From positions 992,001 through 1,056,000 of the forward strand of contig NZ_CCDL010000001.1 in the NCBI RefSeq assembly GCF_000724085.1: a stretch of 64,000 nucleotides of DNA, in the 5' to 3' direction. Below, one piece after another: positions 42,624 through 51,107 of the stretch. This stretch comes from Oceanobacillus manasiensis. GTDB taxonomy: Bacteria > Bacillota > Bacilli > Bacillales > Amphibacillaceae. Within the stretch, counting starts at the first letter, position 1, and the number at the start of each line of letters is the position of its first letter. Position numbers and translations under genes: made by a program. Under the pieces are notes generated by a model, which worked only from the letters and a program-made list of their open reading frames with translations, had not been told where the DNA came from and did no database searches.

Positions 42624-44735
42624 TTGTATATCACAGCACGAGTTCGGAAAATGCTTCAAGTACTGCTTCAGGCATATGAAGGTATAACAGTGAAGGAAAT
42701 TGCAGCGACACTCGATGTTAGTGAGCGGACCATTCACCGAGACCTTAAAGAACTAGAGGATTTGGCAAAGGAATTTCAGCTGAATTTAGTAAAGCGTGCA
42801 GGTGTAGGGCTTTCACTTGAAGGGAAAAAGGAAGATAAAGACCGGCTAAACCGGGAGCTTGTACAGACAGCGGAGCTTGATCTTTCTTCAGATGAAAGGC
42901 AGGCCGTCATCCTGTCGATTTTGTTTGAAGCACAAGAGCCGATTAAGCTATATGCACTAAGCAGTGAATTACGCGTCACCACTGCCACAGTTAGAAATGA
43001 CCTTGACCAACTTGAGGTTGAACTAGAAAGGTATAACCTACAGCTTATTCGAAAAAGAGGGTCAGGTGTTCAAATAACAGGTAAAGAAGCCAACAAGCGT
43101 GCTGCGATTAGTAATCTAATTTCCCAGTACGTAGAGCCTTATGATTTTATTAGCTTAATCAAACAAAACATCCAGAAAAAGTCGGCCATTCAGACAGATA
43201 AGATTTCAAATAGACTACTTGGCCTTGTAGATCCAGATAAACTGCATGCTATTGAAGGAAGAGTAGAACAGGCGAGACATGAGTTGCCTAATGATCTGGC
43301 AGATAGTGCCTATGTCGGGTTGGTTGTCCACCTTGCTTTGGCGATGGAACGACTGAACCGAGGAGAAAAGATTCGTTTTGACCCAACATCATGGAAGCAA
43401 CTTCAAGGTACAAGGGAATTTGCAATTGCGAAAAAGATGCTTTTAGACTTAGAAGTCTCATTAAATATGGACATACCAGAGGACGAGATTGGCTATATTA
43501 CCATGCATCTATTAGGTGCCAAGCTTCGCGCCGACCAGAATTACCTAATTGAAGATACGAGTATGGATATTGCCTATAAAGCAAAAGCTCTTATTGACCA
43601 TGTTGGCAACCAGTTGGATGTAGATCTAACGAAAAATGCAGTGATGCTAAATGATTTAGTGGCACACTTAAAGCCGACGATGTATCGATTGAAGCAAGAA
43701 ATGAATATTAAAAATCCGTTACTAAAAGAAATAATGGATGACTATCGAGATCTATTTGACGTTGTGCGGGCAGGTGTACTGGAGGTATTCCCTGACACTC
43801 CCTTCCCAGATGATGAAATAGGCTATTTGGTTCTTCATTTTGCAGCAATCCTGTTGCATGATGATACCAAAACGGACTTGCAGGCATTAGTTATTTGTTC
43901 AAGTGGAATTGGGACGGCAAAGATGCTTGCTACAACCTTGCAGCAACGCATACCTGAAATTAGACATGTAGACAATAAATCCATGTTCGATCTTCAGGAT
44001 ATGCCGGTAGGTGGATATGATATAATCGTTTCAACCATTCCGCTTCAGGGATTTGAGGGAGAATACGTCCTTGCTTCACCCATCCTGACAAAGCAAGAAG
44101 TACATCGCATTAAAAAAGCAATACGACAAAAAAAGCTTACTGTTAGCTCGAAGCAACGAAAAAGGCAAGAGCAGGACGTAAAAACATCGAGCGCTTCAGC
44201 TGAGACATTTACCGGGAAACTCCGAAAAGTGGAGGTTTATTCACGGGTTATGTTACAGATCTTGGATCATTTTTCGGTAAAGAAAATAACGAATGAGCGA
44301 ACAACAAAAGATATGCTGCACATCGTCTGCACGGAATTGGCACAAGAGGGGTTACTTTCAGAGCCAGATTATGTTTTTCAAAAGTTAGTTGAAAGAGAAA
44401 AACTAAGTGGTCTTGGTATACCAGACACAACACTTGGACTATATCACACCAGGTCCAATGGTGTGAACAGACCGAGCTTTACAATCCATCATCTTGAACA
44501 TGCCGTTACCATAAAGGGGATGGATGATCAAGAAATGCAAATGACGACCATCCTGCTTATGTTAGCACCAGAAGCAGCAGAACAGGAGACCTTGGAGGTC
44601 ATGAGCCTGTTAAGTGGTTTGATCATCCAAGGTAGGGAACGGATTCAGTTATTTGAGTCCGGGGAGGAAGCAGCGATAAAGCAGCTTTTTATAGAGGAAT
44701 TTCAAAATTTACTACACAAAAATAATTTATTATAA
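42624..44735 (+). CDS. mtlR: mannitol operon transcriptional activator MtlR
   Basis: A PTS-controlled activator of 703 residues. It has two N-terminal helix-turn-helix domains (TVKEIAATLDVSERTIHRDLK; then RVTTATVRNDLDQLE) and two PRD domains with His sites (VVHLALAMERL, TMHLLGAKL; MLNDLVAHLKP, LVLHFAAIL). An EIIB-like domain follows with its Cys in VICSSGIGTAKML, and a C-terminal EIIA-like domain with IHHLEHAV. Phosphorylation at these sites couples mannitol use to PTS state. The start is TTG at 42624 with GGGAGGTGA 4 bases upstream, giving MYITAR as in B. subtilis MtlR; an ATG 11 codons earlier has no ribosome site. Confidence 0.95.
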   Translation: MYITARVRKMLQVLLQAYEGITVKEIAATLDVSERTIHRDLKELEDLAKEFQLNLVKRAGVGLSLEGKKEDKDRLNRELVQTAELDLSSDERQAVILSILFEAQEPIKLYALSSELRVTTATVRNDLDQLEVELERYNLQLIRKRGSGVQITGKEANKRAAISNLISQYVEPYDFISLIKQNIQKKSAIQTDKISNRLLGLVDPDKLHAIEGRVEQARHELPNDLADSAYVGLVVHLALAMERLNRGEKIRFDPTSWKQLQGTREFAIAKKMLLDLEVSLNMDIPEDEIGYITMHLLGAKLRADQNYLIEDTSMDIAYKAKALIDHVGNQLDVDLTKNAVMLNDLVAHLKPTMYRLKQEMNIKNPLLKEIMDDYRDLFDVVRAGVLEVFPDTPFPDDEIGYLVLHFAAILLHDDTKTDLQALVICSSGIGTAKMLATTLQQRIPEIRHVDNKSMFDLQDMPVGGYDIIVSTIPLQGFEGEYVLASPILTKQEVHRIKKAIRQKKLTVSSKQRKRQEQDVKTSSASAETFTGKLRKVEVYSRVMLQILDHFSVKKITNERTTKDMLHIVCTELAQEGLLSEPDYVFQKLVEREKLSGLGIPDTTLGLYHTRSNGVNRPSFTIHHLEHAVTIKGMDDQEMQMTTILLMLAPEAAEQETLEVMSLLSGLIIQGRERIQLFESGEEAAIKQLFIEEFQNLLHKNNLL

Positions 44736-44750
44736 GGAGTGCATCAAGCT

Positions 44751-45188
44751 ATGGCAAAAGAAGTATTAAGCAAAGACAATATTAAACGTAATGTATCAGT
44801 AAACAGTAAAGAAGAGGCAATTCGTTACACAGGTGGCATTTTAGTAGATAACGGCTATGTAGAATCATCTTATGTTGATAAAATGTTAGAGCGTGAAGAG
44901 CTGACATCAACATTTATGGGGAATAACGTTGCCATCCCTCATGGTACGGAAGATGCAAAAGGCATGGTTACAGAAACAGGTCTTTCTGTTGTAACAGTAC
45001 CAGAAGGCATTGATTTTGGTGATGGAAATATCGTTAAAGTTCTTATCGGTATTGCTGGAAAAGGTGATGAGCATTTGGAGGTACTTTCTAAAATTGCGAT
45101 TGTTCTTTCAGAAGAGGAAAACATTCAAACCATTCTTGACGCTGAATCAGAAGATGACATCATTCGCATTTTCAGTGAGGTGAACTAA
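44751..45188 (+). CDS. mtlF: mannitol-specific PTS EIIA component
   Basis: Passes phosphate from HPr to the EIIB domain of MtlA. A 145-residue cytoplasmic protein with the active His in NNVAIPHGTEDAK (about residue 63) and the EIIA-mtl C-terminal HLEVLSKIAIVLSEEENI. ATG at 44751 is preferred to the in-frame GTG at 44739, which overlaps the AAGGAG ribosome site. The stop codon is directly followed by mtlD. Confidence 0.95.
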   Translation: MAKEVLSKDNIKRNVSVNSKEEAIRYTGGILVDNGYVESSYVDKMLEREELTSTFMGNNVAIPHGTEDAKGMVTETGLSVVTVPEGIDFGDGNIVKVLIGIAGKGDEHLEVLSKIAIVLSEEENIQTILDAESEDDIIRIFSEVN

Positions 45189-46349
45189 ATGCAAGCCGTA
45201 CATTTCGGAGCAGGGAATATTGGGCGCGGTTTTATTGGCGCTCTCCTTTATCAAGCAGGCTATCACACTACATTTGTCGATGTGAATGACCAAGTCATTC
45301 AGGAACTAAACAGTAAACAGCAGTATAATGTTATTTTGGCAGCAGAAAACAAAGAGCAGCTGACTGTGAAAAATGTTTCTGGGCTAAACAGTATGCAGGA
45401 TCCAGAAAGTGTTGTTGCTGCTATTGAAAAGGCTGATATTGTCACAACTGCAGTTGGGCCAAATATCTTGCCAATTATCGCAGAGTTAATTGCCAAAGGT
45501 GTAAGGGCACGACTAGCTTCCAATCCAACAGAACTGAATGTCATTGCATGTGAAAACATGGTTGGTGGAAGCACGCTTTTAAAAGAAAAAGTAATGGAGC
45601 ATGTGCCAGCGGACGAGCAAGAAAAAATCTCTCAGCTAGTAGGTTTTCCTGATGCTGCTGTGGATCGTATTGTACCGAACCAGGTTAATGAGGATCTGCT
45701 TGAAGTATCTGTGGAGCCATATTATGAGTGGGTTGTGGATCGTTCGATGATTAAAGGTGAAACACCAAACATTGATGGCATCACATTTGTAGAGGATTTA
45801 ACTCCATACATCGAGCGCAAATTGTTCACTGTAAACACTGGACATGCTGTTCCGGCTTATATCGGTCATTACATGGGCTACAATACCATTAATGAAGCGA
45901 TGCACGATGAAAAAGTGTTAAATATCCTTAGCGGTACATTAAACGAGTCTGGTGAAGCGTTAATTCAGACTTACGGTTTTGATAGAGATGAGCATCAGAC
46001 ATACATTAAGAAAATAATTGGTCGTTTCCAAAACCCGTATATCTCCGATGAAGTAACACGTGTTGCTCGTGGTCCGATTCGTAAGCTTGGTGCTAAAGAC
46101 CGTCTTATTCGCCCAGCTAGCGTGTACTTCGAAACAACAGGCAAAGAACCGGTATTCCTAGCAAAAACAATTGCAGCTGCACTTTCATATAAATTTGATG
46201 AAGATGCTGAAGCGGCAGAATTGCAAGAGAAAATTGAACAGCAAGGCTATGAAAAAACATTAGAAGAGGTTGCTGGCTTAGAAGCAGGTAGTCCTTTGGT
46301 GGAAAGTATCATGAAGCAGCTAGAAGAAATGAAACAGTTAAAAGCATAA
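45189..46349 (+). CDS. mtlD: mannitol-1-phosphate 5-dehydrogenase
   Basis: Oxidises mannitol-1-phosphate to fructose-6-phosphate with NAD+. The 386-residue protein opens with the NAD-binding motif VHFGAGNIGRGFIG and has the family block NTGHAVPAYIGHYMGY with the catalytic region around ERKLFTVNTGHA. GTGAGGTG serves as ribosome site within the end of mtlF. It is the last gene of the operon, closed by a strong terminator. Confidence 0.96.
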   Translation: MQAVHFGAGNIGRGFIGALLYQAGYHTTFVDVNDQVIQELNSKQQYNVILAAENKEQLTVKNVSGLNSMQDPESVVAAIEKADIVTTAVGPNILPIIAELIAKGVRARLASNPTELNVIACENMVGGSTLLKEKVMEHVPADEQEKISQLVGFPDAAVDRIVPNQVNEDLLEVSVEPYYEWVVDRSMIKGETPNIDGITFVEDLTPYIERKLFTVNTGHAVPAYIGHYMGYNTINEAMHDEKVLNILSGTLNESGEALIQTYGFDRDEHQTYIKKIIGRFQNPYISDEVTRVARGPIRKLGAKDRLIRPASVYFETTGKEPVFLAKTIAAALSYKFDEDAEAAELQEKIEQQGYEKTLEEVAGLEAGSPLVESIMKQLEEMKQLKA

Positions 46350-46363
46350 ATTTATATAGATAC

Positions 46364-46397
46364 AAAAAGCTCCTCGTTGGTGAGGAGCTTTTTGTTT
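46364..46397 (+). terminator. terminator of the mannitol operon
   Basis: A 12-bp perfect stem (AAAAAGCTCCTC with GAGGAGCTTTTT) with a 6-base loop and further T. Confidence 0.92.
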
Positions 46398-46404
46398 TAG
46401 GATC

Positions 46405-46650
46405 CAGTCGAACCAAGACGGGAAGCGAATCAACCAAGTCAGGTCTCGAATCAACCAAGATGGCAATCGAATCAACCAAGATGGCAATCGAATCAACCAA
46501 GTCGGGAGTCGAATCAACCAAGTCGGGAGTCGAATCAACCAAGTCAGGAGTCGAATCAACCAAGATGGGAGTCGAATCGACCAAGTCAGGCCTCGAATCG
46601 ACCAAGTCAGGCCTCGAATCAACCAAGATGAGACTCAAATCAACCACACC
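46405..46650 (+). repeat. 21-bp repeat array 4 (about 11 units)
   Basis: Exact 21-bp periodicity. Units begin CGAATCAACCAAG or CGAATCGACCAAG, followed by a variable 8-base tail (TCAGGTCT, ATGGCAAT twice, TCGGGAGT twice, TCAGGCCT twice, and others). Adjacent identical tails suggest local duplication. The array lies between the convergent mtlD and lacI-type genes and between their terminators. Open frames across it on both strands are products of the 21-bp period. Confidence 0.93.
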
Positions 46651-46689
46651 GTCAACCCGCGTATGGCGCCCCACAACCGCGCACCCCAT

Positions 46690-46720
46690 AAAAAAAGCTC
46701 TAACCGCAAGGCCAGAGCTT
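46690..46720 (-). terminator. terminator of the LacI-family gene
   Basis: Read on the minus strand: AAGCTCT...GG pairs with CC...AGAGCTT across a short loop and is followed by a T-run. It starts 8 bases beyond the stop codon. Confidence 0.8.
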
Positions 46721-46727
46721 CCCTAAT

Positions 46728-47723
46728 CTATTCTCTCACATGTTTCACAGACTCACGCTCTACAAGCTCTGTTGATAGCTTGTAATGATGATCGGTTTTT
46801 TCGCCGCCTAACAGCTGGAATATAAGGTGGGCAGCAAGAGCGCCGACCTCATATTTGGGCTGTTTAATGGTTGTTAGCGGTGGGGAGACATATTCAGCTA
46901 ATTGTATATCATCATAGCCAATGATAGAAATATCATCTGGGATGCTGATATTGTTTTCTTTAAAGGCCTGAAGTCCCCCGACTGCCATCTCATCATTCGC
47001 ATAAAAAATAGCCTGGGGAAGGTTGCGTTGTGCAATGAGCAGTTTGGTTGCCCGGTAACCGCCCTCCCGTGTGAAATCACTGGCGATATCCCATTTAGAT
47101 TGGTAGGTAATATTGTAATTTTCTAATGCTTTTCGATATCCTTCATACCGTTGTACGTTATCTTGAGAGGCCGCTGGACCGCTAATAAAAGCAATTTGCT
47201 TATGGCCATGATTGATTAGATATTCTGTAGCGTGATAACCTCCATGTATATTATCCACTTCTACATGATAGACCGAATCATCTTCAAGGTACCTATCGAG
47301 TACAACGAGTGGAGAGCCGTGCCGCGCCGCATCCAGGGTGATGGCGTCACTAATATTGTGGGCAAGAATAATGGCCCCATCCACGCGTTTTTCTGTGAGG
47401 AATTTTACAGCAGTCGATTGTGGGCCACCAATCGAACTACAAGCAATTAGATCATATCCATTAGCAGATGTGACATCCTGCACCCCTTGAATCAGATCTG
47501 AATAGAAGGGTCCAGAAAGGTCGCTCAAAAGCAGTGCGATGGTGTTTGTCTTTGTTCTTTTCAGATCAGATGCAAAGCCATTTTTTTTATAGTTTAAGGC
47601 TTTCGCCGCTTCTTCTACTTTTTTCTTTGTTGCCATACTAATTCTCGGACTGTTATTTAAGGCGTAGGAAACAGTGGATATTGCGACCCCAGCACGTTTT
47701 GCTACATCTTTTATAGTTGCCAT
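46728..47723 (-). CDS. LacI/GalR-family transcriptional regulator of the glucooligosaccharide locus
   Basis: A 331-residue sugar-responsive repressor. The helix-turn-helix is at the N-terminus (TIKDVAKRAGVAISTVSYALN, residues 3-23), followed by the hinge helix and a periplasmic-binding-protein-like effector domain (NTIALLLSDLSGPFYSDLIQG ... IIGYDDIQLAEYVSPPLTTIKQP). GGAGG is 8 bases before the ATG at 47723; a TTG five codons earlier overlaps it. It is the last gene of the minus-strand operon, so it probably controls the ABC importer and the divergent GH3 and GH94 genes through the GAAACGTTTC-type operators upstream of them. Confidence 0.92.
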   Translation of the reverse strand: MATIKDVAKRAGVAISTVSYALNNSPRISMATKKKVEEAAKALNYKKNGFASDLKRTKTNTIALLLSDLSGPFYSDLIQGVQDVTSANGYDLIACSSIGGPQSTAVKFLTEKRVDGAIILAHNISDAITLDAARHGSPLVVLDRYLEDDSVYHVEVDNIHGGYHATEYLINHGHKQIAFISGPAASQDNVQRYEGYRKALENYNITYQSKWDIASDFTREGGYRATKLLIAQRNLPQAIFYANDEMAVGGLQAFKENNISIPDDISIIGYDDIQLAEYVSPPLTTIKQPKYEVGALAAHLIFQLLGGEKTDHHYKLSTELVERESVKHVRE

Positions 47724-47791
47724 GTCATTTTCCTCCAAGGATTGATTACTAATAGCTTATCATATATTATATGCTAGGAATTACCTGAATT

Positions 47792-48565
47792 TTACCGGAT
47801 AGGGAGCCATTTCAATATGTCTTGAATCTTATCATCCCAATACTCCCAATTATGGTCTCCAGGTCCAAAATCATACGTATAGTCAAGGTACGTTTCTTTG
47901 CATATACGATGAAAACGTAAATTATGTTCATATAAAAAATCTTCCGTACCACAAGATTGGTAAATTTTTGGTTTCTCACTGGATGATTCATTTAACCGTT
48001 CCAGCTTGTGAATTAAATCATTTTCAGTTTTACTTACATCCTTATCACCAAAAACAAGTTCGAGCGACCGCTTTTTATCACCAGGTTCGTTACGCACATT
48101 TGCTAAATGATAAACCATATCGGTAACACCAGACATGCTAGCTACTGCAGCAAAGCGTTCGGGGAAATTCAATGCCCACTTCAATGCTCCAAATCCGCCC
48201 ATTGAATGACCTGCTACAAAGTTGTCCTCTCGTTTTTCTGAAAGGGGGAAGAAAGATCTCGCAGCGGCTGGTAGCTCTTCCGTTAAAAATGTCCAATACT
48301 TTCCACCATGTGCCATATCTGTATAATAGCTGTTATCAACCCCTGGCATTACGATGGCAAGTCCTGAATCTGCAGCATATCGCTCAATCGATGTTGTTCT
48401 AATGTATGCTGTGTGGTTGTCACTAAAACCATGTAAAAGAAAGAGAGTCGGGTATTTCTTGTTTGCGGTGTTGCCGTCCTTGTAAGAGGGTTGTGGTAAG
48501 ATCACATTCATGGAAACAGATCGTGATAAAACTTCTGAAGAAAATTCACATTGAAAAAGTGCCAT
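47792..48565 (-). CDS. esterase of the FrmB/EstA (tributyrin esterase) family
   Basis: An alpha/beta hydrolase of 257 residues. The nucleophile is Ser121 in VAGHSMGGFGALK, the oxyanion region is LLHGFSDNH, and His is in FGPGDHNWEYW; these are shared with S-formylglutathione hydrolase and small-ester or feruloyl/acetyl esterases. No signal peptide, so it is cytoplasmic. It lies between the sugar permease and the LacI gene. Removal of acyl groups from imported oligosaccharides is a reasonable inference from position; the substrate is not shown by the sequence. Confidence 0.82.
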   Translation of the reverse strand: MALFQCEFSSEVLSRSVSMNVILPQPSYKDGNTANKKYPTLFLLHGFSDNHTAYIRTTSIERYAADSGLAIVMPGVDNSYYTDMAHGGKYWTFLTEELPAAARSFFPLSEKREDNFVAGHSMGGFGALKWALNFPERFAAVASMSGVTDMVYHLANVRNEPGDKKRSLELVFGDKDVSKTENDLIHKLERLNESSSEKPKIYQSCGTEDFLYEHNLRFHRICKETYLDYTYDFGPGDHNWEYWDDKIQDILKWLPIR

Positions 48566-48640
48566 TTTTATATTCCTTTCTATTTGTGATTAAAGAAGAA
48601 GGCCCGCCACCAAGCGAAACCTTCCACCTAAGTCCTTCGT

Positions 48641-49462
48641 TTACTTTATACCCGAAACATTAAAACCTTCGACAATATGCTTCTGGAAAATAATGAAGAT
48701 GATCAGTACAGGGACAACCATAAAAGTGGAGCCTGCCATTTGCAACCCATAGTTTGAAACGTTCTGATCCTGTAGTAGGGCAAGTCCTACTGATAAGGTG
48801 TATAACCTTTCTTCGTTTGCGATGATCAACGGCCATAGGAAGCTGTTCCAGGAGCCAATAAATGTAAGGATAACCTGTACGGCAAGAATTGGTTTTGCTA
48901 ACGGAATAATCAGCTTGAAAAAGATATACAGTTCACCAGCACCATCAAGCCTTGCTGCTTCTATCAAATCATCTGGAATGGTAACCATAAATTGACGAAT
49001 TAGAAAGATGTTGAATGCAGCAATTAACCCTGGGAGAATAATTCCTGTCATACTGTTTGTTAATCCCGCTTCATTTAAAATTAAATAAGTAGGAATCATG
49101 GTAACTTGACCAGGAATCATCATGGTAAGTAGCACGACTGCAAACCAAATTTCTTTTCCTTTAAACTGAAACTTACCAAACCCATAGCCGGCCATTGTGT
49201 TTAACAAGAGGCCAACCATAGAGAAAAATACGATGATCAATGTATTTACTAAGTAAACGTCAAAGTTTAAATTCGTAAATAGATTGATATAATGCTCAAA
49301 TGTAGGAGCATTTGGGAACAAGGTTGGTGGAATGCTTAATACTTCTCTTTCGTTTTTCAATGAGCTAAGGATCATCCAAACAAATGGTAATGATACAAGC
49401 AGACCGCCAATGAATAGAACAGTGTTGACAATTGCGCGTTCGAAATTATTTTTTAAGTCCAT
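48641..49462 (-). CDS. carbohydrate ABC transporter permease, MalG/AraQ type
   Basis: Inner-membrane subunit of a sugar importer, 273 residues, six hydrophobic segments. The EAA loop that contacts the ATPase reads DDLIEAARLDGAGELYIFFKLIIPLAKP. It follows its partner permease by 13 bases on the same strand. No matching ATPase is encoded in the window, so a shared MsmX-type ATPase elsewhere is expected, as is usual in Bacillus. Confidence 0.93.
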   Translation of the reverse strand: MDLKNNFERAIVNTVLFIGGLLVSLPFVWMILSSLKNEREVLSIPPTLFPNAPTFEHYINLFTNLNFDVYLVNTLIIVFFSMVGLLLNTMAGYGFGKFQFKGKEIWFAVVLLTMMIPGQVTMIPTYLILNEAGLTNSMTGIILPGLIAAFNIFLIRQFMVTIPDDLIEAARLDGAGELYIFFKLIIPLAKPILAVQVILTFIGSWNSFLWPLIIANEERLYTLSVGLALLQDQNVSNYGLQMAGSTFMVVPVLIIFIIFQKHIVEGFNVSGIK

Positions 49463-49475
49463 GGAAGCTGCCTCC

Positions 49476-50360
49476 TTACTTATCTTCAGATTTTCTTAGT
49501 TTAAATTGTAGAAGTGTTGCTAGAATAATAATAATGAACAGTACAAATGATGCCGCGGCCCCGTAGCCAAACTCGCTATATTGGAAACCTTCTTGATAGA
49601 TAAATAGAGCAAGTGAATTTGTACCGTTTAAAGGACCACCATTTGTCATAACAAACGGTTCTTCGAAGAATTGCAGCCAGCCAATTAAGGTTGTGACAAC
49701 AACAAAGAAGGTAGCAAAGCTCATAGAAGGCAGTGTGATTTTGAAAAGCTTCTGCCAGCGGTTTGCGCCATCGATGTCTGCAGCTTCATAGTACATTTTC
49801 GGAATGGATTGTAGTGCTGCTAGGAAAATTAGCATACTAACACCATTACTTTTCCACACGGCCATTGCAATCAACGAAAGTTTAGCAATAAATGGATCCT
49901 CTAGCCATGGGATAGCGTCAAGATTTACGAGTGACAATAGATAGTTAAAAAGACCGTATTCCTGATTGTACAAGAAGCTCCATACGACTGCGATTGCTAC
50001 AATATTCGTTACAGAAGGAATATAATAGATAACACGAAAGGTCGTGGACATCCAGTCAGATACAAGCTTTAGAAGGTATGCAATGACAAAAGAGCTAATT
50101 ACAGCCATTGGCACCCCGATGATAACGTAGATAAACGTATTGCCCATTGACTTAAGGAATACTTTATCTTGGAATAATTGGACAAAGTTATCAAATCCAA
50201 TAAAGTTAATAGTCGACCAGTTTGCTAGCCCTCTCAGATTCATATCTGTGAAACTAATACCTAACGATACGATAATGGGTAGGAAAGAAAAGATACTGAG
50301 AAGAATAACAGCTGGCATAATAAAGAAATACGGTGTTAAATTATTTTTAAAGCGATTCAT
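49476..50360 (-). CDS. carbohydrate ABC transporter permease, MalF/UgpA type
   Basis: Partner permease of 294 residues with six hydrophobic segments and the EAA loop YYEAADIDGANRWQKLFKITLPSM. The frame begins with a GTG that overlaps the GAGGTGA ribosome site; the ATG at 50360, 5 bases after it, is taken as the start. It is separated from the substrate-binding protein gene by 750 bp that hold its own operators and promoter and an intergenic repeat element. Confidence 0.92.
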   Translation of the reverse strand: MNRFKNNLTPYFFIMPAVILLSIFSFLPIIVSLGISFTDMNLRGLANWSTINFIGFDNFVQLFQDKVFLKSMGNTFIYVIIGVPMAVISSFVIAYLLKLVSDWMSTTFRVIYYIPSVTNIVAIAVVWSFLYNQEYGLFNYLLSLVNLDAIPWLEDPFIAKLSLIAMAVWKSNGVSMLIFLAALQSIPKMYYEAADIDGANRWQKLFKITLPSMSFATFFVVVTTLIGWLQFFEEPFVMTNGGPLNGTNSLALFIYQEGFQYSEFGYGAAASFVLFIIIILATLLQFKLRKSEDK

Positions 50361-50470
50361 TTCATTCACCTCTTCATTTTACATTTCGAAAGGTCTAGGA
50401 TTTCCTTCCATTTGTGTGTACTTGATCTACATCCTGTGAGGAATTTTGTCCAAACATGGTCAGATAAGTT

Positions 50471-50520
50471 GAAACGTTTCTATTAAACCGATGCAACCGA
50501 AATACTGGAATCGTTTTCAA
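50471..50520 (-). promoter_or_regulatory. operator pair of LacI type in the permease leader
   Basis: A perfect 10-bp palindrome GAAACGTTTC at 50471-50480 and a weaker site at 50505-50520 (on the minus strand TTGAAAACGATTCCAG). Unlike the three other pairs, these are 34 rather than 32 bases apart, and no good promoter overlaps them. Confidence 0.5.
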
Positions 50521-50615
50521 CTAACCGCCATAGAATGAGAGGAACACCTCTAACTGGTAATATCATAACTATTATATTGTGAAGACTTTCCACTTCCTAA
50601 GTAAAGTTTAGGTTG

Positions 50616-50665
50616 TCGAAACGTTTCTATAATATGATTATAGTTGGTATTGAAATCGATTGCAA
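50616..50665 (-). promoter_or_regulatory. promoter and double LacI operator of the permease genes
   Basis: Operator O1 GAAACGTTTC (50618-50627) and operator O2 TTGAAATCGATTGCAA (50650-50665) start 32 bases apart. On the minus strand TTGCAA (50660-50665), a 17-bp spacer and TATAAT (50637-50642) form a good promoter whose -35 lies inside O2, with O1 just downstream of the -10. On the plus strand TCGAAA-17-TATAGT also resembles a promoter. Confidence 0.65.
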
Positions 50666-50777
50666 GAAGAAATGTCTTTTTTCTTGCAATTTTAACTAGG
50701 ATAGATAAAGAGAACATATTGAGAAGGAAGAGGGGCGGCAAAAATAAAAGACGTAGCGTTTTGTTAAAGAAAAGAAC

Positions 50778-51074
50778 CTGGGACAAAAGTTCTCTTAACA
50801 TTTTAAAACCCGAACTATCATGCAATTCCTTGAATAAAGGATTGCCTAGTTCGGGTTTTCTTATTTTAGCGTAGGCAGAACGCGGAGACTCCTTGAAAAT
50901 GCTATAACATTTTCTGCGTGCGATGCGTAGCTGACGTAGCCTTTCTTGTCCAACGGGAACAGCACGAGTCCGAAGACCCCGCAGTGGTGCCCTTTCCGCG
51001 AGGAGGCTGAGGCCGTGCCCGTGGAAAGCGAAGTGTTCTGTTGAAGCGACGCTAAAAAGTATTTTATGTCCCAG
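50778..51074. repeat. composite intergenic repeat element with CTGGGACA ends
   Basis: A block of about 297 bp bounded by inverted ends (CTGGGACAAAA at 50778 and TTTTATGTCCCAG at 51062). Inside is a second inverted pair (TTTTAGCGT near 50864, ACGCTAAAA near 51049) enclosing a GC-rich core with GGAGACTCCT, GGGAACAGCACGAGTCCGA, GACCCCGCAG, GCGAGGAGGCTGAGG, CCGTGCCCG and GGAAAGCGAAGTGTTCTG. This core resembles a dispersed intergenic repeat I know from many Bacillaceae genomes, in which the CTCCT and CGGGAA parts normally adjoin. Here about 60 bp lie between them. No gene is encoded. Confidence 0.7.
50805..50859 (-). terminator. long hairpin downstream of the substrate-binding protein gene
   Basis: A perfect 13-bp outer stem (AAAACCCGAACTA with TAGTTCGGGTTTT) and an inner GCAATTCCT/AGGATTGC stem. 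On the minus strand it ends in a T-run, so it may end most transcripts of the binding-protein gene before the permease genes. It is part of the composite repeat element. Confidence 0.55.
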
Positions 51075-51107
51075 CCTCTGTGTTATTAATCGGTTTTGCA
51101 GTTTCGA

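Noticed and set aside
46309-46726. Overlapping frames on both strands encoding ESTKxGV or LVDSxPD heptads
   Set aside because: Same cause: periodic array without stops. The minus-strand frame also runs through the mtlD terminator and into mtlD.
50644-50874. 76-residue plus-strand frame after the plus-strand promoter-like sequence
   Set aside because: No ribosome site, overlaps the operator and the repeat element, and composition is unlike a protein.
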